A DNA stretch of 64,000 nucleotides from Lumbricus terrestris (taxonomy: Eukaryota > Annelida > Clitellata > Crassiclitellata > Lumbricidae), in assembly GCA_949752735.1 (NCBI GenBank), contig OX457053.1:25726797-25790796 (forward strand), in the 5' to 3' direction. The first letter of the stretch is position 1. Each line of letters opens with the position of its first letter. This document shows, piece by piece, positions 45,690 to 56,943 of this stretch. The notes under the pieces were generated by a model. It was not told the DNA's origin, ran no database searches, and worked only from the letters and a program-made list of their open reading frames with translations. The translations under genes and the position numbers were made by a program.

Positions 45690-45980
45690 TTCTGGCTGTG
45701 CCAGTCCTGATGATGATGATGATGATGGTTCTCTGCCCGAAGGCAGGTCCTATGGCTTGCGCCACCTGGAGATGAGATGAGTGAGGTGGTTTCCCGTTGC
45801 CTTCCCCACAGACAATGATGGGTAAGCAACTTGCCCAAGGTCGTTCCGCAGGAGCTTGCGCCTCTTCGTCCCACACGTGCTAGCCCGAGATATCTAAATC
45901 TCTGAATGTCAACTCCCAACCCGGGGCTTGAACCGCAGTCCGTTGCAACCAACAGACTATGCCGCTCTCGCTTACCAGTG
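45690..45980 (-). mobile_element. Putative tRNA-derived SINE (reverse)
   Basis: Reversed sequence shares TTCCCCACAGACAATGATGG with the SINEs near 7700 and 36680, and has a tRNA-like end (GGGGCTTGAACCGCAGTCC). The tRNA origin is inferred from B-box-like sequence only. Confidence 0.45.
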
Positions 45981-46124
45981 TAGCTAACTAGGCCAGTGTG
46001 CCAGTCCTAAGCCTCTATAAATGAGGAGGGTGAAGCCAATGATCTTTGTTATCACAGTGTCCACTGTCCAATGCATAATATTAAATCATGTTCTTAGATA
46101 CTGGCAATATCCCATGCACCACCG

Positions 46125-46580
46125 TCTCTAACTCTACCTGCTCTCAGTTCTACACCACTTGCTGCTTAAGAGGTAACAGGACAATTACCCCCTCCCCATG
46201 GACAATCACGGTGATTGTCCAGGGGTGATTCAATCACCCCCCGGACAATTACCCCCCCTGGGAACAATTACCCCCCCCCCCGGACAACAACAACCCAGTG
46301 CTAAAAAAACCCAGACAATTAGACCCGTGCCAATAACCCCTGGACAATTACCCCTATAACCTAACTCTACCTCCTCTCAGTTCTACACCACTTGCTGTGC
46401 TGCTCAAGAAGTAACAGTAACAGGACAATAATACCCTGTGTACACTTATCCCCCCGGACAATTACCCCCCTCACGGACAATTACCCGTGCCAATAAGCCC
46501 CCCCCCCCGACAATTAACCCCCCCATAACCTAACTCTACCTGCCCTCAATTCTACACCACTTGCTGCGTAAGACTACCTT
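46125..46580. repeat. Tandem block of GGACAATTACCCC elements
   Basis: Three partial copies of a unit begin with TAACTCTACCTGCTCTCAG and CTACACCACTTGCTG (46125, 46368, 46530). Each of the first two carries AACAGGACAATTACCCC-type words. The element at 20453 uses the same words, so the two loci share a family. Confidence 0.65.
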
Positions 46581-46584
46581 CATC

Positions 46585-47580
46585 TGCACTTCATCTTCGA
46601 CAGGAGAAGAAAGTGCCTTTAAGCATGAATCTTGAAGGTTGCTAAAATTAATAAATTCTGATTGATTAATTGTCACTTCGGTCATGCCTGCTCATCAACT
46701 AAACATACTCACATGACAATCTATTTCGAAACAGCGTCTTATTGGTCCATGCAATGCAGGTATCTCTATCCAATATACGATAAATAATGGCCACTTTCTT
46801 ACAATTTATATTTTCTTATTTACCTACCCGATACATATTACCTGTCCCCCTAATGCAAACTGACTTCATTTCTCAACTTCCCTCCACCCACACACGAAAC
46901 CCAGTCAGTGGGCCACCCTATTCGGCAGGCATGTTAGATGAAATCCAAGCATCGTAAGAGCCAAGCTCCGTCTTCACCACCCATCTTTTTCTTAAACAGG
47001 ATTGTCTGTCAAACATCTCATCACCTACATAAGCCATCGTCGGTCCCAGGTGGTCAGACAGTGGGGGAAGGGGGAGGAAGGAAGAGTCCTAAGAGTTGTC
47101 TGGCAAAGGTTTATGGCACAGCAAGAGAAATGGAACTCCAGCCGAAAGATAATATGTTAATAGCCACAGGCAAGATTGGCTGAGTAAGAGTGGACCGGTT
47201 TATGGTACAAGACACAAGACAAGGGCTCCTATGTTCAAGATGTTATTTATCCAGACCTCTATGTACAAGATAAGAGGAGGAGTTGGCCGCATCAGCTAGC
47301 AGCAGCAGCAGCAGCAGAAGCATCCCGGGGTTGCTGTGACAGCTGCCATCAAAACCACTTACCAAGTGCCTTTTGAAGTTCTTCTTTTCTTACATTATCC
47401 TTATTTAAAACTTCAGGTTCCAGCTGTTCACTTAGCAACTCAGCTTCTTTCCTGCTGACATTAAAAAATATTGACGACTTTCTCAGAATGTGATATTTCA
47501 CGTGTGGTGCAAATCTAAACCAATTGATTTACAATAGAAATCCATCAACTGATCAGGATTTCTTATCCATCTAACTGATT
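46585..47580. other. Intron 1 stretch, nothing recognised
   Basis: A short (AGC)n run at about 47295-47320 is the only structure. No gene was recognised. Confidence 0.45.
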
Positions 47581-47894
47581 TTTGTTTGATCAATCAACCA
47601 ATCGATCAATCATTCAATCAAATCAATTATAAAATCAATCAATACCAATCAATTCTATGTCAATTGATTTTTATAAATTGACAATCAGTCGTCTGACCGA
47701 TTGTTTCACTTTCAATCAACAGATTTAAATATAAAATCTGAAAACAAATCAGAGTTGTTAAAGAGATCTGCATGGTAATAGGGAATTATTAACTTGTATG
47801 TTGTTTACTTTAATAGTAGTGGATGGAGGACACACTGAATTGGCAGGAATTTGTTCACTTCCATTCCAGCACAAGTGTCTACATCGGTCCATTT

Positions 47895-48195
47895 AATCCA
47901 TCTAGACACCAGCACAATCCATCCACCCATCCATCCATCCACCCATACATCCATCCATTCATCTAGCTATCCATTCCTACATCCATCCATTCAATTCATA
48001 CATCCATTCAATTCATTCATCCATCAATCATCCATGATCCATTCAATTCATACATCCATCCAATCATCCATATGTCCAATAATAATACATCCATCAAATC
48101 ACACATCCAACCATCTATCCATCCTTGGCTTGCCATCCAATTACCCATCCAATTATCCATCCAACCATTCAATTATCCAACCATCTATCCATAAA
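47895..48195. repeat. (ATCC)n-type simple repeat
   Basis: ATCCATCC and ATTCAATTCAT words. The Ile/His/Pro/Ser open frame is an artefact. It is preceded at 47580-47720 by CAAT-rich sequence. Confidence 0.85.
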
Positions 48196-48580
48196 GTCAT
48201 GTGGTTAAGCAGTTTGAAATCAATAATACATTAAAAATAAGATCCAATTGTTCGTTGGATCTTCTCAGAAAAGCATGGAGCCAGCTTAAACGATTTTACT
48301 GGCAGCATAACAGTTATTCCAACATGTGCATAACAGGTCTATCTAACTGCAAACAGTGGATCAGCAATCAGTAATAGCCCTTCTCTAAATCGGTGTCTGA
48401 ACGGACTTTGACCTTATATTCATCATCTGTTTATAAACACCAGCAAAACAGACTTGAGGTGATCAACCAAATCGCAAAGCCAATTCAATCTTCCAACATA
48501 GTTTTTGACAGACTGACATTCTAACTCTGCTACTTATCCTGCTGCAATGTCATCAAAACCCTTTCCAGCCAGTCAGCCAG

Positions 48581-49020
48581 GGTAGTAACGGCCCGCTTTT
48601 CCGAGGGTCCACTATTCCGAGGGTCCACTATTCCGAATATCCGCTATATTTTGTTTGTTATACTTGATGATTAGGGTTACAGTGGGTTAGGGTTGGTGTA
48701 AGGTGGGTTAGGGTTGGGTGGGTTAGGATCAAGTTTAGGGTTATGGTCAGGGTTAGGGTTGGGGAGGGTTAGGGTTATGGTTGGGGTGGGTTAGGGTAAA
48801 GTTTAGGGTTATGGTTTGGGTTGGGGTGGGTTAGGGTTACACTATACAATTATGGTTAGGGTTGGGGTGAGTTAGGGTTAGAGTTATAGTTAGGTTTAGG
48901 GTTAGGTTTAGGGTTAGGGTTCGGAAAAGTGGACCTCGGAATAGTGGACCTTCGGAATAGTGGACCCTCGGAATAGTGGACCTTCAGAATAGTGGACCCT
49001 CGGAATAGTGGACTCAAACC
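48581..49020 (-). mobile_element. Telomere-motif hAT-like element, copy 4 (inverted)
   Basis: Reverse orientation: left GGTAGTAACGGCCCGC, right AATAGTGGACTCAAACC, with GGGTTAGGGTT-type interior. GTCAGCCAG flanks both sides exactly (48572-48580, 49021-49029), one base more than the usual 8. Multiple TCCACTATTCCGA words lie at the right end. It sits about 110 bases downstream of the donor of the first cadherin coding exon. Confidence 0.88.
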
Positions 49021-49130
49021 GTCAGCCAGACTGAAAACCTCGACTTACTATTGCATAAAGGATCGTGCAGAAAAAAGACTATGACAATACAAAATACGAA
49101 TCTTATGACAAAACCCAACAACTAACTCAC

Positions 49131-50894
49131 CTGTCCAACACAGGAGTTGATGGGAAGCCTTTCTCGAACGAGAATCCTGTAGAAAGTCTGGTTAAAGAAT
49201 GGCCGCGCATTGAAGACAAACCTCACATTCACAATGACTTCGGTCGTGGCTAGAACTATGGAAGACAATGGATCCAGTGCTGCTACAGTCAGTCGATAAC
49301 TGACAGGCGCTTTACAGTTGAACGTAACCGCGGTAACGATAATACCAGAATATCTGTTTATGTAAAACCGCTCATAGCCACTGTCTCTGACGGGTGAAAT
49401 TCTGTATAAACACGACGTATTTTCATTCCCAATGCTGTCACCTACTAGCGAAACCTTAACAACAGACGTGCCAGGCAACGTATTCGAATCAATCGTGGAG
49501 TAGTAGGGATTCTGCAAGAATGCGAGTCCGCTACTGTTTCCTCCATCAACAATGTATAGCGTGAAGTTCTTGTATGCGGATCTCGAGGGAAGGACGGAAT
49601 CAACGGCAAATACGGACATCTGATAAAACGGTTTTGCGTTGTCAAGCGATCGCGAAACCACCACCAAGAAAACAATGTTTCCCACTCGACGTAGTCCAAA
49701 ATATCCATCACCGCCCAACAGCGTGACGTTTATGGAGCCATCGGTCTGATCGGGGTAAGAGACCGAAACGTAAGCGATGGAATCCTCGGGGTTGGCGGAC
49801 TTCGTAACCTTTGCGCTGCCATCGTCTGACAGAAATATCAGTGTAATGACAGGTGGTTGGATGTTAACGCTCACCACCTGAATCTGTACCACCGCAGTCG
49901 CTTGTAACCTCACAACCGTGTTGTCTTCAGCAAGCACCGTCAACTCGTAAGAACTTTGCCTAGTGAAGCTCAAACTTTGGGCAACCAAGATCGAACCGGT
50001 TGTGGCGTCAATGGTAAAATCGCTGTAACCTCTTTTGCTTCGTTGCGAATCGATTGAATATGTAATACGTCCACTCGCGCTGGTTCCCTGGTGTGTTGCT
50101 ACCGTGTTAACAACACTCGTTCCAATTGTTGCATCCTCGCGGACGGCAGCACTGAAAGATGATACCGCAAACACGGGCTGGTTATCGTAAACATTCACTA
50201 CGGTAACGTTCACCATTAGATCCGCATATAACGCCGGGGAACCGGTATCGTAGGCTCGAACCGTGATCAGATACTTTGCTGTTGTTTTGTAATCCAGCTT
50301 CCTGGTTAGGCCGAGATTTACTATTTTCGCTCCGTTCGGAGCTTGACTCACGTTGAGTCGGAAAAGACCGTTCGTGTTTCCGGCGGATATCTCGTACCTT
50401 GCAATTCCAGTCGGACCGAAATCCGGGTCGTTTGCGCTGCCCAGGAAGAATGTGCTTTCGACTGGGACTGTCTCGAGGATGGAGAGGTTGATGAGGTTGG
50501 GGTTGAAAACAGGCGGGTGATTGGTCAGAGGCAGAACCGAGATGCTGACTCGAATCTGAATCGTGTCGGCGGATATCGCCAGGAACTCGTACAAAGATTT
50601 CCTGCTCCGTTCGATCTTCGTCTTCACCTTGATCGTGCCGTTCGTCATGATGTCAAGGTCGTTCCTATCGTTTTCGTTTGTCAAGTACACTGAAAACGGG
50701 GGATTGGCATTGGTTACGCCAGCCCCGATCTGACCTATCACCGATCCAGCCGGTTGCTGATCGAGAACAGTGATATTTTGTTGGGACGACTCCAGTCCGT
50801 GGCACGGAGTTGTTGTTACGACGATGATGAAATAAAGCAACATCCGTGGTAAACTGTCAAATGTGGATAAGCACCACCTGGAGTGCATTATCAT
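49131..50894 (-). CDS. First coding exon of a giant cadherin (signal peptide plus about five EC repeats)
   Basis: This 588-codon open exon is read on the minus strand. The chosen start (MIMHSRW) places a hydrophobic h-region (MLLYFIIVV) at residues 18-26 and a plausible cleavage site after Cys-His-Gly at about residue 33, so the product should enter the secretory pathway. About five cadherin repeats follow and a sixth begins. Linker-like motifs are NHPPVF, NVYDNQPVF and NARPFF; two other linkers are degenerate (NIQPPV, GGNSSG). The donor is a consensus GTGAGT at 49125-49130 and leaves phase 0. The reading frame stays open upstream to an ATG at 51011 (MSETEGG), but that start would put about 40 hydrophilic residues ahead of the signal peptide. 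A third possible start is Met at 50843. By family knowledge, large cadherins mediate calcium-dependent adhesion between cells. Fat, Dachsous or protocadherin affinity cannot be settled without the C-terminus. Confidence 0.9.
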
Positions 50895-51023
50895 CCGAGG
50901 AGGAGGAATCGATATTTCCCTCGTAGTTGTGGTAGTCGATTCCCTGCATCGTTTTCTTCCTTCAACTCCGGAATACCGAAAGAACGAACTTCCTCCTTCG
51001 GTTTCCGACATTGGATCTTTCCA
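50895..51023 (-). other. Probable 5' UTR portion of the first coding exon
   Basis: On the minus strand a good acceptor (TTGAATCACAG) ends at 51025, so the exon probably begins at 51024 or 51023 and carries about 130 nt ahead of the preferred start codon. The frame is open through this segment. It may therefore be coding from an ATG at 51011, but that ATG has C at -3 and T at +4, a poor initiation context. Confidence 0.5.
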
Positions 51024-51324
51024 CCTGTGATTCAATAAACACATAGCGGTATACAATGTAAACATGGTAATAAAATGGTTGTCTGCAACGTAAAGGAGAG
51101 AATAGCTTTGTTGAGCAGGTGAATCTAAGTGCAGACCAGATTACTGACTTCGAGCAGCCACCTTGAACAAAAGCATTGCAACTTTGAATACCCAAAAAAC
51201 AAAAGAGAAAAGAACAGTAGTCCCTCGAAGGACATCCAGCCACCTATATATGCAGCCAGCCTCATAGGCAGCCATATATATGAGGTGTTAGCAACTTCAA
51301 TTTCTCAGCCTCTGCATATTCATT

Positions 51325-51480
51325 TATTCATTCATTCTATGAATTTATATAGCACCCTTTCAAGAAATCTACTCAAGGCTGCCATGGTTGGGAGCACCAC
51401 TGAAAAAAGACTTGAGAGATTTATGAAACAAAGTTTGAATGGTCAGATGTAATAGATGCAGCTTTGAAGGGAGGTCATTC
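51325..51480. mobile_element. LINE family A 3' tail (diverged)
   Basis: CATTCATTCTATGAATTTAT, ATAGCACCCTTTCAAGAA and TTGAGAGATTTATGAAACA match the subtype at 20938. It lies upstream of the cadherin first coding exon. Confidence 0.55.
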
Positions 51481-51552
51481 CAGATAGATACTGTGCATAT
51501 TTGGGTGGTTGCCATCTTATCATCCAGCGAGTGTACAGTTGTTAGTGTATTT

Positions 51553-51894
51553 TAGTGGTTCCCAAACCGTGGCCCGTGGGCCACTTTTGGCCCGCCAGGC
51601 CTCAAAATATGGCCCTCAACCCTCAAAGAATTAGCAGAAATATGTGACAAATTAATAATTTGGATAGGATAGAACACATAATTATTTTCCAGTCCAAATT
51701 ATTTTATTTTTGACGTCTATAAATAACATAAAACTTTCTATTTTGATTCAATTATAACAATTTTATATGATTTTAATTAATTAAATTTTAGACTTGTGGC
51801 CCCTAATGTCCTTCAACTAAGAAAAAGTGGCTCTCGTGTCCTCCAACTTGGGAAAAAGTGGCCCTATAAAGTCAAGAAAGGTTGGGAACCACTG
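51553..51894. mobile_element. hAT element with CAGTGGTTCCC-type termini
   Basis: Ends TAGTGGTTCCCAAACC (first base mutated) and GGTTGGGAACCACTG. The flanks GTGTATTT and GTGTACTC match at 6 of 8. The interior is similar to 16910-17228 but in reverse orientation. Confidence 0.8.
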
Positions 51895-52784
51895 GTGTAC
51901 TCATTGTAACTGAATTGGTTTCGAGTGCAGATGGAGCAGAAAACTTGACCAAACTTCTGCCCTGTGGGATTTGAACTAAGACTGCTTGAATGTCAGTCGA
52001 AATATGCTAACCACTATACCGTTCAGCACCTCTAAAAACCCAAATGGGAGCATATACTGACAACATACTCATGGACTCCCTAACGTTGTGTGCATTCCAA
52101 TTTTGAAACAGTCGCAGCTGTGCAGCGCCATCATTTCTGAAGTTCAAAGAACCATTTTCCTTTCCACAGCTAATGTCAAATCGTGACATTACGGTATAGT
52201 TCAAAAACCGTTTTTAATAGGTGAAGATTTTTACCACCTTTGCAATCCACCAACTGAAAAATCAACTTGCTTGGTGACAGAGGTACGTGTGCGCAAGCAA
52301 CTTGCCCAAGGTCATTACCCAGATTCGAACCCACAACCGCCCGTGAGCAATTGCGCTACCATTAGGAAATACATCTTTTAATTATATGCCACTGCGACCT
52401 GGTAGCAAACAAACATACATTGATGCACATACAATATGCATGACAATGTATTCGAAGTTTCAGCATTTTAAACTGTGTTAAACTAGTATATTCAGTACTC
52501 AAAATGCAAAATTTTAGACCAAAAATAACGTCAGAAATGTGTTAACTTATAATTATCAGCATTTTGCAGCATATGACTTTATGCGCTGGAAGTTGTACGA
52601 TTTCCCTGGGGTATACATCTTCATGTGAAATGTCATACGGTACAGGAGGTGCCACAGTCATTATTTATGGCATTTACTTTAGCACCGATTTGAACTTGCA
52701 GGCTATATAACAGGACGGCAGGGTGGTCCAGGACTGCAGGCAAAAAATAAACTTTCCCAGTCGCTCAGAGAGAAGGTCAAAGAG

Positions 52785-52785
<1 letters not shown>

Positions 52786-52862
<77 letters not shown>
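52786..52862. repeat. (TA)n microsatellite
   Basis: A pure TA dinucleotide run of about 75 bases; further TA-rich arrays lie at 53060-53220 and 54685-54960. Confidence 0.95.
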
Positions 52863-52865
<3 letters not shown>

Positions 52866-53182
52866 GACGAGGGCAGAGCTTGGATTCAGAAACTGGAAAA
52901 GAAATTAATTAAAGCAAAGACTGAAGAACAAGAAGGGACTGAGAGAGATTAATCAGAGAATGATATATGGACGTTAAAAAATGTGCAGCATATAAAGCTG
53001 GAGTCATGCACCCGTGGTAAGGACACATCTAAGGAAGACAGTGACTCAGACTGAGGTATGCATATATATATATACATTGCATATATATGTATGATTATAT
53101 ATATAATGTATATATATTGATGTGTTATAGTCTATCAAAGTCATACATTGCATATTTGTATGATTATAATATATTATATATA

Positions 53183-53223
<41 letters not shown>

Positions 53224-53224
53224 G

Positions 53225-54680
53225 TGTTATAGTCTATCGAAGCAGATGAGAAAACGATATTAATCTGATAAACAACTCAGCAAAAGATCCATTGTGACCA
53301 AACAGGTATAGTTGTTGTTTTGGGACTGCCACAATTCAATCTCTAGTCTAGATCACAATGTTTTAGCCTAAACTTGCTTAAAATTGAGTAGCAGTTCCTT
53401 TCACTGAGTCTGCAACGAATTTGTGCAATCTTGAGCAGTCAGTACTTAAATTGTAAAAAAGAAGTGCCTGGACGCCCCTCACCTTTTCATGTGGGCTGAC
53501 CAAGTTATAGAGATTTCAAAATAAGTGCCTCACTTTAAGCTCTGTGTGCAGTGAAAACAGTAAAAATTTCACTGTCATCCGGTTTGGGTTAATTTACCGC
53601 ATGGAGGACCAAAATGGAAGAAAGGGGTTGCGCAGTCAAAAAAAATGCTAAAAGGCTACATTGTGTGTGTCTTGCGTGAGTTCATGGAGAAAGAGTGAAA
53701 GACTAAAAATAAAAAAGGTCTTTAGATTTTGAAGCAGTGAAGTTGGTACCTTATTGGAAAATATTCTGCAAATGACTAAAAAATTCATCAGAAATGTTTG
53801 GGTCAAATGGCACAAGATTAAACATTGCTGGTTGTGCAGTTGTAAAAGTTCCTTTAATCCTTTACTCTTTTGCACCGAGAATATCTGCTGAAATCGGGCT
53901 TAAAATTTAAAAATGAATGGGTAAAGGGTTAAGAAGGCTCTGCACATGTTATAATTTATAGGACCTGTTTACTTGAATGTTACTACTGTTCCTTTATTGA
54001 AGACTCTTTGACACAAATGCATCAAGGTACAAAAGCAACAGCTTTGAGTTAGGATAATGAAAAATAATCGCCAATAGAGAGGCTGAGGAGTAAATTAAGG
54101 ATCAAGGTCTGTGTGATGTTATAGTAGTAAAAAAATGCTTGTTCAGTTAAGTACATCATGCAGCACCCGTGGGATGAAATTTTTATCGTTTTTTATGGTA
54201 GACTAACTCCATATTCTGTGTCCTGGATTTGTGGATAATTTCATATTTTCCGTTTGTTCTAAAGAAATTGATTAATGTTAGAAATATCAGCTTATCAGAA
54301 GTGGGTTAAACTTTCAAAATGATAATTATGAGATTGTCATCGGTGTGCATAGGCTGCTTTGTTTTCGACCGTGTTTATGTTTTAACGCATTTAAGGCAAA
54401 AAATTCATGCCAGAGGTAGTTGGTGGTGCATACCGGTATATGGCCAACAAATAGCAAGGTTCCCTCATCATATATGCATAAAATATCAATTATCAAGACA
54501 CTATAACTTTTATAAGTGCCCTAGAAAAAGCACTGCACCTATGACTAACAAACTTTATCTAAACAAATGCCGCTTAAGATAGTTTGTAAATGGAAGCTGC
54601 ACTTGTAATCAAGACTTAGACTACGGACTTCCTATAATATATATAAGCAGAGTAAGTGCTTCATATGACAACTTGCTGTT
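53225..54680. other. Stretch upstream of the cadherin coding start, little recognised
   Basis: A fragment of the CAGGGCTTAAAGTG hAT MITE lies at about 53460-53548. The rest shows no gene. Confidence 0.45.
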
Positions 54681-54764
54681 TAAAATAATATATATATTAT
54701 ATATATATATATATATTATTCATTCATTCATTCATTCATATATACACATGTACAATATATGTAA

Positions 54765-54796
<32 letters not shown>

Positions 54797-55555
54797 AAAT
54801 ACATATACAAATAACATATATATGTATGATATATGTAAATATACATATATACATATATATATACAAATACATATACAAATAACATATATATGTATGATAT
54901 ATGTAAATATACATATACATATACAAATACATATATACAAATAACATATATGTATGAAATATGTACATCATCATCATCATCATCGAAATCCTTGGGCTAA
55001 ACGCCCGTAGGTGTCCGGCGCCACTCTCTGTTTGAGTCTGTCTCGCGTCATGTTGCCCATCTTCAACCTGTCCGGTCTGCAGGTCCATACCATTAACATC
55101 TTGAACCAGCTAGACCACCTTGTCTGATGAAGAGAATATTGGGAGAGAGACACGAAGGACAACCTGGGTCAATGCCCGTATGTGTCCCATGCTCTCTCCC
55201 CCCGACTCTCTCCACTGGTCTGTACTGACCGGCCTGTGCATGTCAGCTCCACATCATGACACCTTGAAGCATATGGGTCGCTATGTCACTTGTGTCGTGG
55301 TTTTTGGGGATTTCTATGGTCTTGGTCTTTTACTGCCAGTGTATCTCCACCCATCTGGCAAACCTTCCTCATTTTGTCCGGGCTTAGGACCGGCACAGGG
55401 AAGTTGCTGGTTCCCTGTGGCAGAGGATGGATGCAGTTTAACGTCGTGCCCAGGACCAATATATGTACATACACACATATATATATACAAATACATAAAA
55501 ATAACATATATAAGCCTACTGCAGGTGCATTTCATATAGATCACATGAGACTCAC

Positions 55556-55740
55556 CTGGTGCAATCTACCCTCTGCAGGTAACAGCGTTTCCGTCTATAG
55601 CAGAACCTCTACAGTTCGAGCAGAACCTTCCGACCCTCTCACGACGGCTTACCCTAATCATCGCCAAAATGGCTCCGAGCACAAACGGAAGATGACTCGA
55701 AGACGACCTGCAATTATCTAAGGCGGCTAAAACCCCGAAC
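55556..55740 (-). other. Candidate non-coding first exon of the cadherin gene
   Basis: A consensus minus-strand donor (CACCAG then GTGAGT) lies at 55550-55558 in a relatively GC-rich patch. An exon ending there could splice to the acceptor at 51025 and supply the 5' UTR of the cadherin. The upper boundary is arbitrary because no transcription start can be read. The segment contains a short upstream ATG frame that stops before the donor. This is inference from splice signals and position only. Confidence 0.22.
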
Positions 55741-56612
55741 CCCGATGATCTTCGGAGAACTGGTACAAAGCCCTGGCGTCCAGCCAAAGTGCAGACACCC
55801 TAAACTCGTTGAAACTAAAGTCATTGTCACATATAGATAGCCTAGATCTCTTGGCGTAACGCAATTCTACTTACCGCCGTACATCAACAGGTATACCAGT
55901 CTCCCAAGCCCTTGGGTCAGCATGGCAACTAGGACTGAACCCCACCCCAATTAAGATCGTAGAACTTTACGCGGCTGGTAAACGGTAAAGCGAAATTTAA
56001 AAAAATGCATATAATATGCTATGACGGTATGACCTGAATCTCGGAATAAAACAAAGTCAGAAAACGATCGCGGGACCTGATGCATAGGGTCTTCCGTGAC
56101 TCTAGGTCCAAACACGGGGCACATCGAATCCGCGACAGACCTCTAGGCCTACCAGACGTACACAAAGCCACCGACTAATCCAAGTGGCGACGCTTGTAAC
56201 TCACTAATACTGTAAACAAAACATCTAAACTCTCGAGTCCGTCCGGTTCATTAAACGATAAAAATCCGCTCTTACACCACGCAACCACGGACCCTGGCAT
56301 GATGTATAGCAACCTGCAGCCTCCATGCAGATGCAGCGCGTCGCCAAACATTCCCAAATCTCTTCTCCGGTCGACTACCTGAGCCGCCGCCAGCGTTGCC
56401 AATCTCAAAAATGAAAACCCAAGTTGGAGGGGCAAAAAACTCAAGAAAACCCAAGTTTTGTGGGCGCGGTGGTGTAGTGGTGGCGTCGTTGCCTTGAAGC
56501 CGAGGTTCGAGGTTCGAATCCACCTCGCCGCGTAGGGACCTTGAGCAAGTCCTTCACTCGCTCAGCGCATCGGCGTGAAACTCCGATGCAGTGTCCGCTC
56601 TGCATTCGGGAG

Positions 56613-56776
56613 CAGTGGCGTAGGCAAGGGGGGGTTTCGGGGGTTAAAACCCCCCCCATTGGCTCCGAAAAAAAGATTTTTTAAGGCTATTTTTCCATTT
56701 AAGTAAGGAAAAATAGCAAAAACCAGGGTTTCCGGCCATAAAACCCCCCCATGAAAAATTCCTGGCTACGCCACTG
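56613..56776. mobile_element. Short hAT MITE, CAGTGGCGTAG family, inside the SINE
   Basis: Perfect termini CAGTGGCGTAG and CTACGCCACTG, with an exact 8-bp duplication TTCGGGAG that splits the SINE word GCATTCGGGAGCGCC. It is the same short subfamily as 31352. Confidence 0.95.
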
Positions 56777-56800
56777 TTCGGGAGCGCCTCTGAGTAGGGA

Positions 56801-56943
56801 CATAGGTGCAATCACGTCCTAAAAGTTGGGGGACCATAATGAATCACATCCTAAAAGTTGGGGGACCATAATAATAAAGTTAGGGGACCACTCAAAGTTG
56901 GGGGGACGCGTCCCGTGGGTCCCATAGGGTGGTTGCGCCTATG
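56801..56943. mobile_element. Short hAT MITE, CATAGG ends, inside the SINE
   Basis: Ends CATAGGTGCAATCACG and GGTTGCGCCTATG. The flanks AGTAGGGA and AGTAGAGA match at 7 of 8. The interior repeats AAAGTTGGGGGACCATAAT. The second copy is at 60175. Confidence 0.9.

Noticed and set aside
46938..47183. 81-codon plus-strand frame as a continuation of the 44.2-kb candidate exon
   Set aside because: No acceptor in the needed phase and no protein family resemblance.
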